Assembly (NCBI RefSeq): GCF_030717945.1
Contig: NZ_JAVAIM010000001.1
Coordinates: forward strand, 2,231,131 to 2,295,130
DNA: 64,000 nucleotides
Direction: 5' to 3'
From: Qipengyuania profundimaris
Lineage (GTDB): Bacteria > Pseudomonadota > Alphaproteobacteria > Sphingomonadales > Sphingomonadaceae
A program made the position numbers and the translations under genes. How positions within the stretch are numbered: position 1 is the stretch's first letter; every line of letters begins with the position of its first letter. Of this stretch, positions 1 through 7,001 are shown piece by piece. Under the pieces are notes generated by a model that had not been told where the DNA came from, made no database searches, and was given only the letters and a program-made list of their open reading frames with translations.

Positions 1-59
1 TCGATGTGGGCCATGATGCCGATATTGCGGTACCGCTCCAGCGGATATTCGCGGGCCAT
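1..59 (-). CDS. fusA: Elongation factor G, N-terminus only (partial)
   Basis: Only the first 19 or so codons are in the window. The translation begins [20 protein letters not shown], which is the N-terminal stretch leading into the G1 loop of EF-G, the ribosomal translocase GTPase. A good ribosome binding site (GAGGAA about 6 bases upstream) supports the ATG at 59. It lies downstream of rpsL and rpsG on the same strand, as in the bacterial str operon, which supports the call beyond the short match. The rest of the gene is outside the window. Confidence 0.9.
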   Translation of the reverse strand, partial: [19 protein letters not shown]

Positions 60-166
60 GTGGAATTCCTCGTAAGTCGGGGGTGAGCTAACTCGACCCC
101 CATGTAGGGATTAGTGCGACAGTTTCGAGACCGGGAGCACGCCCCCGGCCTCAAACATGCCCCGCC

Positions 167-637
167 TTACCAGCGGTAGTGGCTGAAGGCGCGGTTCGCA
201 TCCGCCATGCGGTGCGTGTCTTCGCGCTTCTTGACGGCGTTGCCGCGGTTGTTCGACGCATCCATCAGCTCGCCCGACAGGCGTGCGGCCATGGTGGTCT
301 CCGGACGGCCGCGCGCAGCGGTGATCAACCAGCGGATCGCCAGCGCCTGGGCACGCTCGGGACGCACCTCGACTGGCACCTGGTAGGTCGCACCGCCGAC
401 ACGGCGGCTGCGCACTTCGACCTGCGGCTTGATGTTGTCGAGCGCTGCATGGAACAGCTCGACCGGATTGGCCTTGGCCTTGGCTTCGACCGTGTCGAGC
501 GCGGTATACACGATACCTTCGGCAACGGCCTTTTTACCGTCGAGCATGAGGTTGTTCATGAACTTCGACAGGACCTGATCACCGAACTTCGGATCAGGCA
601 GGATCTCCCGCTTCTCGGGACGACGACGACGTGACAT
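167..637 (-). CDS. rpsG: 30S ribosomal protein S7
   Basis: Encodes a 156-residue S7, the usual bacterial length. S7 nucleates assembly of the 30S head by binding the 3' domain of 16S rRNA and contacts mRNA at the exit channel. The protein starts [12 protein letters not shown] and carries the conserved [11 protein letters not shown] strand and the AIRWLI helix. The reading frame stays open upstream to 712, but the ATG at 637 has a strong AGGAG site about 10 bases before it and gives the family length. It lies between rpsL and fusA in the str operon. Its ribosome binding site directly abuts the palindromic repeat that fills the rpsL-rpsG spacer. Confidence 0.98.
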   Translation of the reverse strand: MSRRRRPEKREILPDPKFGDQVLSKFMNNLMLDGKKAVAEGIVYTALDTVEAKAKANPVELFHAALDNIKPQVEVRSRRVGGATYQVPVEVRPERAQALAIRWLITAARGRPETTMAARLSGELMDASNNRGNAVKKREDTHRMADANRAFSHYRW

Positions 638-654
638 TGCTTTAACTCCTTCGG

Positions 655-901
655 AGTGCGCCCCGACATCCGTCGGGGCTTGCGGTGCCAGCCCTCTCCC
701 CCGCCCGGCCACCCAGAGACTACCTTCGTATGGTGTCCGGGCGGAGGAGAGGACTGTCCCCGCGTTGAAACCTCTGGGTTCGGTGCCGGTCCGCTTCCCC
801 TCCCGACCATCCTATCGGACAATCCCATGGGTGGTCGGGAGGGGGAGCGGGCCGGTGCCGAAGCTGACGACGGATGTCGTCAGCGCACCCAACAAAAACC
901 C
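655..901. repeat. Composite palindromic repeat (REP/BIME-like) between rpsL and rpsG
   Basis: The whole rpsL-rpsG spacer is made of inverted repeats. At the left end is CCCCGACATCCGTCGGGG (661-678, 7-bp arms, ATCC loop). At the right end is a hairpin with 8-bp arms (864-883) and the same loop read on the minus strand, followed by GCGCACCC and AACAAAAAC up to the rpsL stop codon. Between them lie two long GC-rich inverted repeats, about 693-754 and 782-860, with arms like CTCCCCCGCCCGGCCACCC and its complement. The order is the same as in the repeat at 26293-26453. Neither strand has a T-run after a hairpin, so it does not look like a standard intrinsic terminator. Confidence 0.8.
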
Positions 902-1273
902 TTACTTCGGCCGCTTCGCCCCATACTTGGAACGGCTCTGCTTGCGGTCCTTCACGCCCTGCGTGTCGAGCACGCCGCGCAGCACGTGATAACGCACGCC
1001 GGGAAGGTCGCGCACACGGCCGCCGCGGATCAGCACGACGCTGTGTTCCTGCAGGTTGTGGCCTTCGCCCGGGATGTAGGAGATGACTTCGCGCTGGTTG
1101 GTCAGGCGGACCTTGGCAACTTTACGCAGAGCCGAGTTCGGCTTCTTCGGGGTCGTCGTATAGACGCGGGTGCAAACGCCGCGCTTCTGCGGGTTCTGCT
1201 CCATCGCAGGGACCTTGGACTTGGCCTTCTGCGGAACGCGGCCCTTGCGGACCAGCTGGTTGATCGTCGGCAT
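902..1273 (-). CDS. rpsL: 30S ribosomal protein S12
   Basis: Encodes 123 residues starting [12 protein letters not shown], the invariant S12 N-terminus. S12 sits at the 30S decoding site and controls accuracy; it is the classic streptomycin-resistance locus. Lysines of the KPNSALRK and [11 protein letters not shown] segments, where resistance mutations occur, are wild-type here. An in-frame start six codons upstream (MKRRES) is less likely because MPTINQ is the universal start. First gene of the str operon segment in this window. The stop codon is followed at once by GTTTTTG, the end of the repeat described at 655-901. Confidence 0.98.
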   Translation of the reverse strand: MPTINQLVRKGRVPQKAKSKVPAMEQNPQKRGVCTRVYTTTPKKPNSALRKVAKVRLTNQREVISYIPGEGHNLQEHSVVLIRGGRVRDLPGVRYHVLRGVLDTQGVKDRKQSRSKYGAKRPK

Positions 1274-1373
1274 AGATTCTCTTCTCTTCACCGTTTGCCC
1301 GACCCGGATGGGTCAAAGCGTGAATGGTGACGACTAGGGGTTTCGGAATGAATTGTTCGGGGTCTCGCGCTTT

Positions 1374-1397
1374 CGTCATCCCGGACTTGATCCGGGA
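1374..1397. repeat. Dispersed palindrome GTCATCCCGGACTTGATCCGG type
   Basis: The sequence TCCCGGA-CTTGA-TCCGGGA (1379-1397) preceded by CGTCA is a short interspersed palindrome seen in many alphaproteobacterial genomes between genes. Arms of 7 bp are perfect. It sits in the rpsL leader. Confidence 0.7.
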
Positions 1398-1638
1398 CAA
1401 GGCTAACAAGGACACCGCGCTCTTTGCGCGTCACCCTGCACCAGCACGAGCCTGAAACACTCCACCCACCGGCCCCACGGCCACCGGGTTACTTTGACGG
1501 CTGCCCACCGGCGAGAGGGATACCCCCGCCGCAATAGAAAAGAGCCCGAGTGCATGACGCACCAGGCCCCGGGACATGACCGGCAATGTTCAGCTCTATC
1601 TGACCGACGGTGGACGAATCCAACACCGGATGGCCGCG

Positions 1639-1667
1639 CACTTAGGGGGAATGGGAGGTGGGGTCAA
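1639..1667 (-). promoter_or_regulatory. Possible str operon promoter
   Basis: Read on the minus strand there is TTGACC, 17 bases, then TAAGTG. The first box matches the sigma-70 -35 consensus well; the second is a weak -10 match. Position, a few bases past the KAP NTPase stop codon, suits a promoter serving rpsL-rpsG-fusA. This is inference from spacing and motif only. Confidence 0.3.
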
Positions 1668-1676
1668 GGGAGGTGG

Positions 1677-3350
1677 TTAGTTGGCATCTTCTCTTGGGAG
1701 CAATCGCTCTGCCCGCAATTTCTTTTCTACGCTAGGTGATCGATGCGAAATTTCTACAAAGGCCGCCTGCAGCCTTTCTCCGAATGGCTGATATTGGTCA
1801 TCTTGGGACCCAACAAATGTCCGCAAGAAACGCAGATTTCGCGTCAAATCTTCGCCCTCCAATTCATCGATCATCGTGACGAGTTGCTGGACATTCAACG
1901 TGTTGAGCAATTGGATATCTCGCCGGCCCCAACCACTGTCCTCTGTCATTTTCTTTATGATATCTGATGGACGACGATTATCGACGAAGGTATCTTTCAA
2001 TCTATCGACTTCTGCTTGAAATCGAGGGTTCGCCCGCCCCTCTAGCCAAAGGAAATGATCATCTTCGAGTTGCCTAAAGTCGAAATCTCTCTCGGCAAAA
2101 TACACCTTGGCCGCATCATTGGCAGCGTCTTCGAAGCCGAGTTCGTCCATCAAATTTAAGGTCCCGCTAGCATTCGATGGGCTGATAGCTTCGGGCATAC
2201 TTTTCATGGCTTCCGAAAGGGTACTGACGATATCAGCTGGTTCATGGCGCAGATTGCTATGGAAAGATTCCCAAGCTTTAGAAAACTCATTCTCCAAACC
2301 GTGCAGAATGCGATGTTTGCGAGAGTCCTCAAGGGCCCGTTCTAACTTCGCTTCCTCAACATATCCTTTCTCGACGGCATCAATGAGCAACAAATCGACG
2401 TCGTCGGTTGCAAGATAACCAGCAGCCTTTACCTGCTGCACCCAGTCCTTCTCTTGCTCTTCGCCATCATTGACAAACGAGAACGTATTAAAGCTTCTCA
2501 ACCCCTGCAGCGCACCCGTATCTGACACGCCGAACCGCAGATACGCCGCTACCGCGATAGTGTGAGCAAACTGACGCTTCTCATGGTCAGGATGATCTTC
2601 AATTAAACATAGATTGTAGATGCGCTCGATCTTTTTGATTATGCGAATATTGTTGCAGCTAACAGCTTTCATAACTTTTCTAATCTGCTCACGAGCTACC
2701 CCGTCGACTTCTAAAGCGATTCCTAGCGCTTCGTCAGGGCTAGGAGCAAAGACAACATTGGAGTGAACAACTTTCTCGAACTGCTCGCGAAAGGCATTAT
2801 GGTCTTGTTCATCGTCAAATTTATCGTCGTTAAGAAGAATAACGACCTTACAATCTCTTTCTTCATTGAGGTAGTGAGCGAGGCCAAGTACATCTTTGAT
2901 AGAAATATCTGCTCCGGCTCGCTCCAAATCGTCAAAGCATATCAGTCTATTCCTAATCGCCGCGAATGACAGTTCTTCCAATAAGCTGGAAACAGCAGAC
3001 CCTTTATTGCCAAAAACCGCGCCAAATGCGCCGAGATTTCCCTTTATACCATCAAAAACCTTGCTGAGCTGGCCGGACACCGTCTCTTCGTCTGACTTCC
3101 TCAATGGTTCAGTTGTCGAAACAGTTTTTCTAAATATTTCTCTTTTCACTTCTTCATATGTCTTAAGTCCGAAAAGTGAAACATATGAATATGATTCAGC
3201 TTTTATTTTTTTATCTGAGCCAATTTCTTGGACAATTTTGCGCCAAGTGAACGTTTTCCCAACGCCCCAAGCTCCGCTAATACAAAGAACGGCGTTCTCA
3301 TCAGAGGTTAAAAAGCGTTCAATCTCGGCGATGACATATTCGGTGGACAT
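1677..3350 (-). CDS. KAP-family P-loop NTPase
   Basis: Encodes 557 residues. A Walker A motif GAWGVGKT is at residues 26-33 and a Walker B motif ICFDDLER near 137-144; FDDLER following a strand is typical of KAP-type NTPases of the STAND superfamily. The rest is mostly acidic, helix-like sequence without clear membrane segments, unlike KAP proteins with a membrane insert in the NTPase domain. A GTG eight codons upstream (3374) is possible, but ATG 3350 has GGAGA six bases before it. The gene is visibly AT-richer than its neighbours and stands alone, with an intact str operon downstream. KAP NTPases occur in several defence systems (QatA is one), so a defence role is plausible but unproven; no partner gene is adjacent. 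Confidence 0.8.
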   Translation of the reverse strand: MSTEYVIAEIERFLTSDENAVLCISGAWGVGKTFTWRKIVQEIGSDKKIKAESYSYVSLFGLKTYEEVKREIFRKTVSTTEPLRKSDEETVSGQLSKVFDGIKGNLGAFGAVFGNKGSAVSSLLEELSFAAIRNRLICFDDLERAGADISIKDVLGLAHYLNEERDCKVVILLNDDKFDDEQDHNAFREQFEKVVHSNVVFAPSPDEALGIALEVDGVAREQIRKVMKAVSCNNIRIIKKIERIYNLCLIEDHPDHEKRQFAHTIAVAAYLRFGVSDTGALQGLRSFNTFSFVNDGEEQEKDWVQQVKAAGYLATDDVDLLLIDAVEKGYVEEAKLERALEDSRKHRILHGLENEFSKAWESFHSNLRHEPADIVSTLSEAMKSMPEAISPSNASGTLNLMDELGFEDAANDAAKVYFAERDFDFRQLEDDHFLWLEGRANPRFQAEVDRLKDTFVDNRRPSDIIKKMTEDSGWGRRDIQLLNTLNVQQLVTMIDELEGEDLTRNLRFLRTFVGSQDDQYQPFGERLQAAFVEISHRSPSVEKKLRAERLLPREDAN

Positions 3351-3692
3351 GTGCTCTCCAATATATTCCTTCACGCGCTATGTAGCACGACTGCTCTCCA
3401 AAGCCTCAGTTTAGGCGCTCAGGTTATCGGCAATTTCCTTCGCGCCGAAGTTACTTTTCAACTATCGAAGTCCCCAATTAAAGACCGTCTCGTTGAACGC
3501 ATTTTTTCTGGCTTCGTGTATCCGCCGGGCGGATCGGATTTGCGCGCTATTTGGCTTTCTCGCATAACCTCGGGCGGGCGGTTGCCCTTGCCTCGCCAGC
3601 GGCTCGGTGATTTCGCCAGATAGTGAGACACTCGCCCGAGCTTCGGAACCCTCCCCCGCCCCTCACCCGTTGGTTCCGGCAAGGAGAACGCC
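3351..3692. other. Intergenic region holding a degenerate repeat copy
   Basis: About 340 bases without a convincing gene. The first part continues the AT-richer composition of the KAP gene and probably holds its promoter. From about 3500 composition returns to the local average and a copy of a dispersed repeat begins (3522-3620), matching 4191-4288. Confidence 0.5.
3522..3620 (+). repeat. Dispersed repeat, second family, copy 1 (degenerate)
   Basis: The stretch containing GCCGGGCGG, then TTTCTCGCATAA, CTCGGGCGGGCGG and TTGCCCTTGCCTCGCC, ending GGCTCGGTGATTTCGCCAG, matches 4191-4288 closely except that the hairpin corresponding to 4200-4217 is decayed here. The two copies flank the small genes at 3693 and 3864. 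Confidence 0.7.
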
Positions 3693-3854
3693 ATGCCCAC
3701 ACCACCGGACCGAAACGACGAACCCATCCACCATGATGCCGATAAGGCTCGCGGGGCGGAGATTATTCTGACCAAGCGTCGCAGCCGGGCGATCTTCATC
3801 GCCGGGCTGGTCGGCTTCGTGCTGCTGGCACTGATATTCGGGTTGTTGAGCTAG
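3693..3854 (+). CDS. Small single-pass membrane protein (53 aa), unknown
   Basis: ATG at 3693 is preceded by AAGGAG seven bases upstream. The product is 53 residues: a charged N-terminal half with histidines and acids, then the positively charged TKRRSR, then one hydrophobic helix (AIFIAGLVGFVLLALIFGLL) that ends the protein. This pattern predicts a tail-anchored inner-membrane protein with the N-terminus in the cytoplasm. I do not recognise a named family. Nine bases separate it from the next gene, so the two are probably co-transcribed. The ribosome binding site and clean hydrophobic segment make it more likely real than chance. Confidence 0.6.
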   Translation: MPTPPDRNDEPIHHDADKARGAEIILTKRRSRAIFIAGLVGFVLLALIFGLLS

Positions 3855-3863
3855 GAAGGCAGC

Positions 3864-4142
3864 GTGGCCGAGGACACCTCGCTCTACCTGATCTGGCACG
3901 ATCCCGGGGCCGCGCCGGCGGAGCCGTTCGACATGCATGGCGATGCGCACCCGCTGGCCAAGGGCCTATGGCTGGTGCGCTCCCACCTCACCCGCTCCAG
4001 GCTCTACCACCGGATCAAATGGCAATTGCCCGATGGCACCGCCCTCGCCTGCGCGCCGCTGGCGGACAATCCCGACGGCTGGCCCAAGTTCAAGGGGATG
4101 GAAGCGGGCGCGCTGGCGTGGCTAAAGGCTGGCGGGGCGTAG
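3864..4142 (+). CDS. Conserved hypothetical protein (92 aa)
   Basis: Starts with GTG at 3864; GAAGG lies a few bases upstream. The product is small, soluble and rich in tryptophan and charged residues (LYLIWHDPG near the start, DNPDGWPKFKGME near the end). No signal peptide or membrane segment is seen. I recognise no named family. It directly follows the 53-residue membrane protein and probably shares its transcript. An in-frame ATG occurs later (about 3934) but would remove the conserved-looking N-terminus. Confidence 0.6.
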   Translation: MAEDTSLYLIWHDPGAAPAEPFDMHGDAHPLAKGLWLVRSHLTRSRLYHRIKWQLPDGTALACAPLADNPDGWPKFKGMEAGALAWLKAGGA

Positions 4143-4159
4143 GGGCGAAAGCGTTTTCC

Positions 4160-4288
4160 TACTTCGCAGTTTTTTGTTTTCGTCCCTCAAACGCCGGGCG
4201 CGACGCATCCGCGTCGCTTGGCTTCCTCGCATAAGCTCGGGCGGGCGGTCGCCCTTGCCTCGCCTGCGGCTCGGTTGATTTCGCCAGT
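4160..4288 (+). repeat. Dispersed repeat, second family, copy 2
   Basis: Begins CAGTTTTTTG, includes GCCGGGCGC, a perfect hairpin GCGACGCATCCGCGTCGC (4200-4217, ATCC loop) and then GGCTTCCTCGCATAAGCTCG and GGGCGGTCGCCC. The right half matches 3551-3620. The ordering of T-run, GCCGGGYGC and ATCC-loop hairpin is shared with the elements behind rpsL and tspO. Confidence 0.7.
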
Positions 4289-4304
4289 TTGAGAGGTTCA
4301 GCTT

Positions 4305-4808
4305 TTGTCAGACCGCCCCACCCCCACCCGCGCCACTCCACGCCAGGCGACCTCCGCCGTCGCCTACACCTCCGACCTGCCGGAGGAGGACGACCCGCTC
4401 CTCGCCTTCACCCCCTATCTCCACAAGCAGCCGCGCCGTAATTCGATCACGCCCGATCTCCAGCGGCGCTTCGTCGCCACGCTGGCGGCGACCGGGATCG
4501 TCGTGCAGGCGGCGCGCTCCATCGGGAAGAGCATGGAGGCGCTCTACAAGCTGCGGAAACTGCCCGGGGCGGAAGGCTTCGCGGCGGCGTGGGACGAGGC
4601 GGTGGAATACGGCGTGTGGCGATTGGAGGATTGCGCGACGGAGCGGGCGCTGGCCGAGGGGTTCTCCAACCCGCGGGCCAATTCGCTATTGTGTTTCATC
4701 CTCGCCTATCGCGGCCAGTATCGCGAGGACATGCGGCGCATCGTCCCCGGCCACCCGCTCTACGAAAACATCCGCGACGAGGTGCTGGCGGAAGAAGGGC
4801 TGGTCTGA
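4305..4808 (+). CDS. Hypothetical protein with terminase-small-subunit-like helix-turn-helix
   Basis: Encodes 167 residues from a TTG start at 4305; GAGAGG lies about 10 bases upstream and no in-frame ATG occurs before the middle of the gene. The segment around residues 48-95 (LQRRFVATLAATG then VVQAARSIGKSMEALYKLRK) has the spacing of a homeodomain-like helix-turn-helix, as in small terminase subunits and similar sphingomonad proteins. The C-terminal third (RANSLLCFILAYRGQYRED) is helical. There is no large terminase or other phage gene nearby, so a phage role is not supported; a DNA-binding role is inference. Confidence 0.65.
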   Translation: MSDRPTPTRATPRQATSAVAYTSDLPEEDDPLLAFTPYLHKQPRRNSITPDLQRRFVATLAATGIVVQAARSIGKSMEALYKLRKLPGAEGFAAAWDEAVEYGVWRLEDCATERALAEGFSNPRANSLLCFILAYRGQYREDMRRIVPGHPLYENIRDEVLAEEGLV

Positions 4809-4929
4809 CGCCCTCGCCGCCCGGCGGGACAGTCTGGCGCGGGGGCGACCTGGAGGGAGCGCGTCCGATCTGCGCGCAAGCTTCACTCGGCCGGGCGAGG
4901 TAGCGCCAGCATCGCGAAAGCGGGGCAAA

Positions 4930-4952
4930 GGTTAACGACTATGGTTAACGAC
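4930..4952. promoter_or_regulatory. Tandem GGTTAACGAC repeats, CtrA-like
   Basis: GGTTAACGAC occurs at 4930-4939 and again at 4943-4952. The second is preceded by CGACTAT, giving ATGGTTAA, the reverse complement of the alphaproteobacterial CtrA half-site TTAACCAT. The two TTAA boxes are 9 bases apart rather than the canonical 7. The 14-base string CGACTATGGTTAAC recurs inverted at 5524-5537. It lies about 125 bases upstream of the membrane protein gene at 5078. Confidence 0.4.
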
Positions 4953-5077
4953 CGACGAGATGGTGCACTGCAGCGATGAACTGCATTACCTGCCTGCATC
5001 CAACAGGGTAACCGGCGGGTTTCTTCTCCTCCACAACGAACCAGGGCGCGGCCAACCGCGAAGAACAAGGGTCCATT

Positions 5078-5344
5078 ATGAACGATGTGCAGTCAGGCGA
5101 GGCCGACTACGATTACGGCAAAACGCGCGCCGGCGGCGTATTCGCCCTCGCCGGGGTAGCTGCGGCGTTGGCGCTGCTGCTGGTCTGGGGGGCCTGGTCG
5201 ACGCTGGAAGACGCGACCCGCGAACACAGGCTGGCCGAACCGCCGGACCTTAAAAACGTGGTCGAGAAGGTCGAGGACAAGGCACATGCCGCTGCCGACC
5301 GGATCGAGCGCGAGGGCAGCGCGGCGGCACGGGATGCCGAGTGA
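5078..5344 (+). CDS. Small single-pass membrane protein (88 aa), unknown
   Basis: Product of 88 residues: an acidic 17-residue cytoplasmic start (MNDVQSGEADYDYGKTR), one hydrophobic helix (GGVFALAGVAAALALLLVWG, residues 19-38), then a charged amphipathic tail rich in Lys, Glu and Ala (NVVEKVEDKAHAAADRIERE) that looks like a coiled coil. The tail would be periplasmic if the positive-inside rule is followed loosely. No named family recognised. CtrA-like boxes upstream hint at cell-cycle control, but that is inference. Confidence 0.65.
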   Translation: MNDVQSGEADYDYGKTRAGGVFALAGVAAALALLLVWGAWSTLEDATREHRLAEPPDLKNVVEKVEDKAHAAADRIEREGSAAARDAE

Positions 5345-5354
5345 TCCCGCCGGC

Positions 5355-5447
5355 TCAGAAACCAATCAGCGCGGCAGCCGCATTCCCACCGAGCACGACC
5401 AGAGCGAGCGCCCCGTCGATAAGGCGGTTGGCAAGCGTGTCGTACAT
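5355..5447 (-). CDS. Possible 30-residue hydrophobic peptide
   Basis: ATG at 5447 is preceded by AAGGGGA at a usable distance and opens a 30-codon frame: MYDTLANRLIDGALALV, then a hydrophobic stretch ending AAAALIGF and a TGA. It would be a tiny membrane peptide. It ends 10 bases from the convergent gene at 5344 and starts about 80 bases from the CtrA-like box at 5524. The length is short enough to be chance, so confidence is low. Confidence 0.35.
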   Translation of the reverse strand: MYDTLANRLIDGALALVVLGGNAAAALIGF

Positions 5448-5523
5448 GGAAAATCCCCTTGGCTTCGGGATCACCATGGCAGTGCGGGTTTAGCGAAGTG
5501 TTCGGGATCAGGGTTATCCAGCC

Positions 5524-5537
5524 GTTAACCATAGTCG
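5524..5537 (-). promoter_or_regulatory. CtrA half-site-like box, inverted copy
   Basis: GTTAACCATAGTCG is the exact reverse complement of 4936-4949 and contains TTAACCAT, the CtrA half-site described for several alphaproteobacteria. It lies about 85 bases upstream of the glycosyltransferase start at 5622 and upstream of the minus-strand peptide at 5447. The exact 14-base recurrence is seen; control by CtrA is inference. Confidence 0.4.
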
Positions 5538-5621
5538 ACTGAATTTGCTGGAACTTTTGTTCGCTCTGGAAGCTGCGACAACAAACCGGATCGCATCAGG
5601 GAAAAGACGGGCTTAAACTAC

Positions 5622-7001
5622 ATGACCGAAATCGCCGCCCCCTCCCCTGCCGGCGGAAGCGCCCCGCTCAGCCGCAAATACTGGGACCAGCGCGACCGCA
5701 AGTCGGCCCTGCGCTTCACGGTGTCGATCGCATTGGCCATGGCCTGGGTGGTGTTCAGCATCTGGCTGTCGCTGCCCTGGCTGAGCGACCTCGGCGATCT
5801 GAGCCATCCGATCGTCGCGCTGTTCGTGCTGGCCTTCGTCGCCTATGTGCCGGGGTTCATGAACGCCTTCCTGCTGTTCAGCCTGGTGTTCCGCCCCGAT
5901 CCGCTGCGCCGCACACCCGCACACTGGCCCTCGCTCAGCATCCTGATCGCCGCCTATAACGAAGAGGCGCTGATCGGAGAGACATTGCGGAGCCTGTCGG
6001 AACTCGAATATCCCGGCAAGCTGCAGATCATGGTGCTCGACGACGGCTCGACCGACGGCACGGCCGATGCGGTGCGCGCACAGGAGGCGCTGTTCGCAGG
6101 CCACCCGCGCATGGAACTGCAACTTGTGAGCGAGCGAAAGAACCGGGGCAAGGCGCGCGTCCTCAATCACGGCCTGAAGCTCGCTTCGCACGACCTCATC
6201 GTCACCATCGACGCCGACACGCTGCTGGAGAAGGGTTGCCTCGTCTCGCTGGTCGAACACCTCCATGCCAGCCCGCCAGAAACCAAGGCGATCGCCGGAT
6301 CGGTGCTGGTCGCGAACCACGACGAAAGTTGGGTCACGCGGGCACAGCAGTGGGATTATTTCCACGGCATCGCCGCCGTAAAGCGCATGCAGGGCATGTA
6401 TAACGGCACGCTGGTCGCACAGGGCGCGTTCTCGATCTATCGCAAGGACGCGCTGATAGAGGCAGGCGGCTGGCCGGACACAGTGGGCGAGGATATCGTG
6501 CTGACGTGGTCTCTGCTCCGCAAGGGCTACAAGACCGGCCACGCGGAAGACGCCGTGGCCTGGACGCACGCTCCCGAGACGTTCAAGGGCCTGGCCAAAC
6601 AGCGCAAGCGCTGGGCCCGCGGCATGATCGAGGCGCTGGCGATCCACAAACCACTGCTCAAGATGCGCAAGTTGCGCACCATGTTCATCTGGTGGAACCT
6701 GCTGTTCGTCAGCATCGACCTGACCTTCACCTTTGCCTTCATCCCCGGACTGATCCTGGCATTGCTGGGTATTTTCTGGCTGGCGGGGCCGATCACCCTG
6801 CTGGTGCTGCCACTGGCGGCGCTGTGGAACATCGTCATCTATCGCATCCAGACCCGGATGCTGAAACGCAACGACATCGAAATGGAGAAAAGCCTGCCCG
6901 GCTTTCTCCTCTATGCCTTCATCTATCCGCTGCTGATGCAGCCGGTTTCGGTGTGGGGCTATTTCGCCGAACTATTCGGAGGCCGCAAACAGTGGAATTG
7001 A
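5622..7001 (+). CDS. Membrane-bound family 2 glycosyltransferase (PgaC/BcsA-like)
   Basis: 459 residues. Two membrane helices lie near the N-terminus (about 29-50 and 62-88), then a GT2 catalytic domain with LIAAYNEE, DDGSTDGT, the metal-binding DAD in VTIDADT, GEDIVLTW and the Q..RW motif QRKRW, then C-terminal membrane helices. This is the architecture of processive synthases that polymerise and export a beta-linked polysaccharide, such as poly-N-acetylglucosamine synthase PgaC. The sugar cannot be read from sequence. Its stop overlaps the start of the next gene by 10 bases, and that gene encodes a beta-barrel-like protein, so the pair may synthesise and export one polymer. Confidence 0.85.
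   Translation: MTEIAAPSPAGGSAPLSRKYWDQRDRKSALRFTVSIALAMAWVVFSIWLSLPWLSDLGDLSHPIVALFVLAFVAYVPGFMNAFLLFSLVFRPDPLRRTPAHWPSLSILIAAYNEEALIGETLRSLSELEYPGKLQIMVLDDGSTDGTADAVRAQEALFAGHPRMELQLVSERKNRGKARVLNHGLKLASHDLIVTIDADTLLEKGCLVSLVEHLHASPPETKAIAGSVLVANHDESWVTRAQQWDYFHGIAAVKRMQGMYNGTLVAQGAFSIYRKDALIEAGGWPDTVGEDIVLTWSLLRKGYKTGHAEDAVAWTHAPETFKGLAKQRKRWARGMIEALAIHKPLLKMRKLRTMFIWWNLLFVSIDLTFTFAFIPGLILALLGIFWLAGPITLLVLPLAALWNIVIYRIQTRMLKRNDIEMEKSLPGFLLYAFIYPLLMQPVSVWGYFAELFGGRKQWN

Larger units (their letters stand above)
1274..1676. other. Leader and upstream region of the str operon, no gene seen
   Basis: About 400 bases between the rpsL start and the KAP NTPase stop. I see no convincing open reading frame. 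It holds a possible minus-strand promoter near its left-hand (gene-distal) end at 1639-1667, a common alphaproteobacterial palindromic repeat at 1374-1397, and short inverted repeats such as GTGC-ATGAC-GCAC near 1551-1563. If the promoter is right, rpsL would have a leader of more than 350 bases, long enough to hold regulatory structure, but I cannot identify any. Confidence 0.5.

Noticed and set aside
4305..4808. Terminase-like helix-turn-helix as sign of a prophage
   Set aside because: No large terminase, portal, capsid, integrase or lysis gene is nearby, and flanking genes are small chromosomal types.
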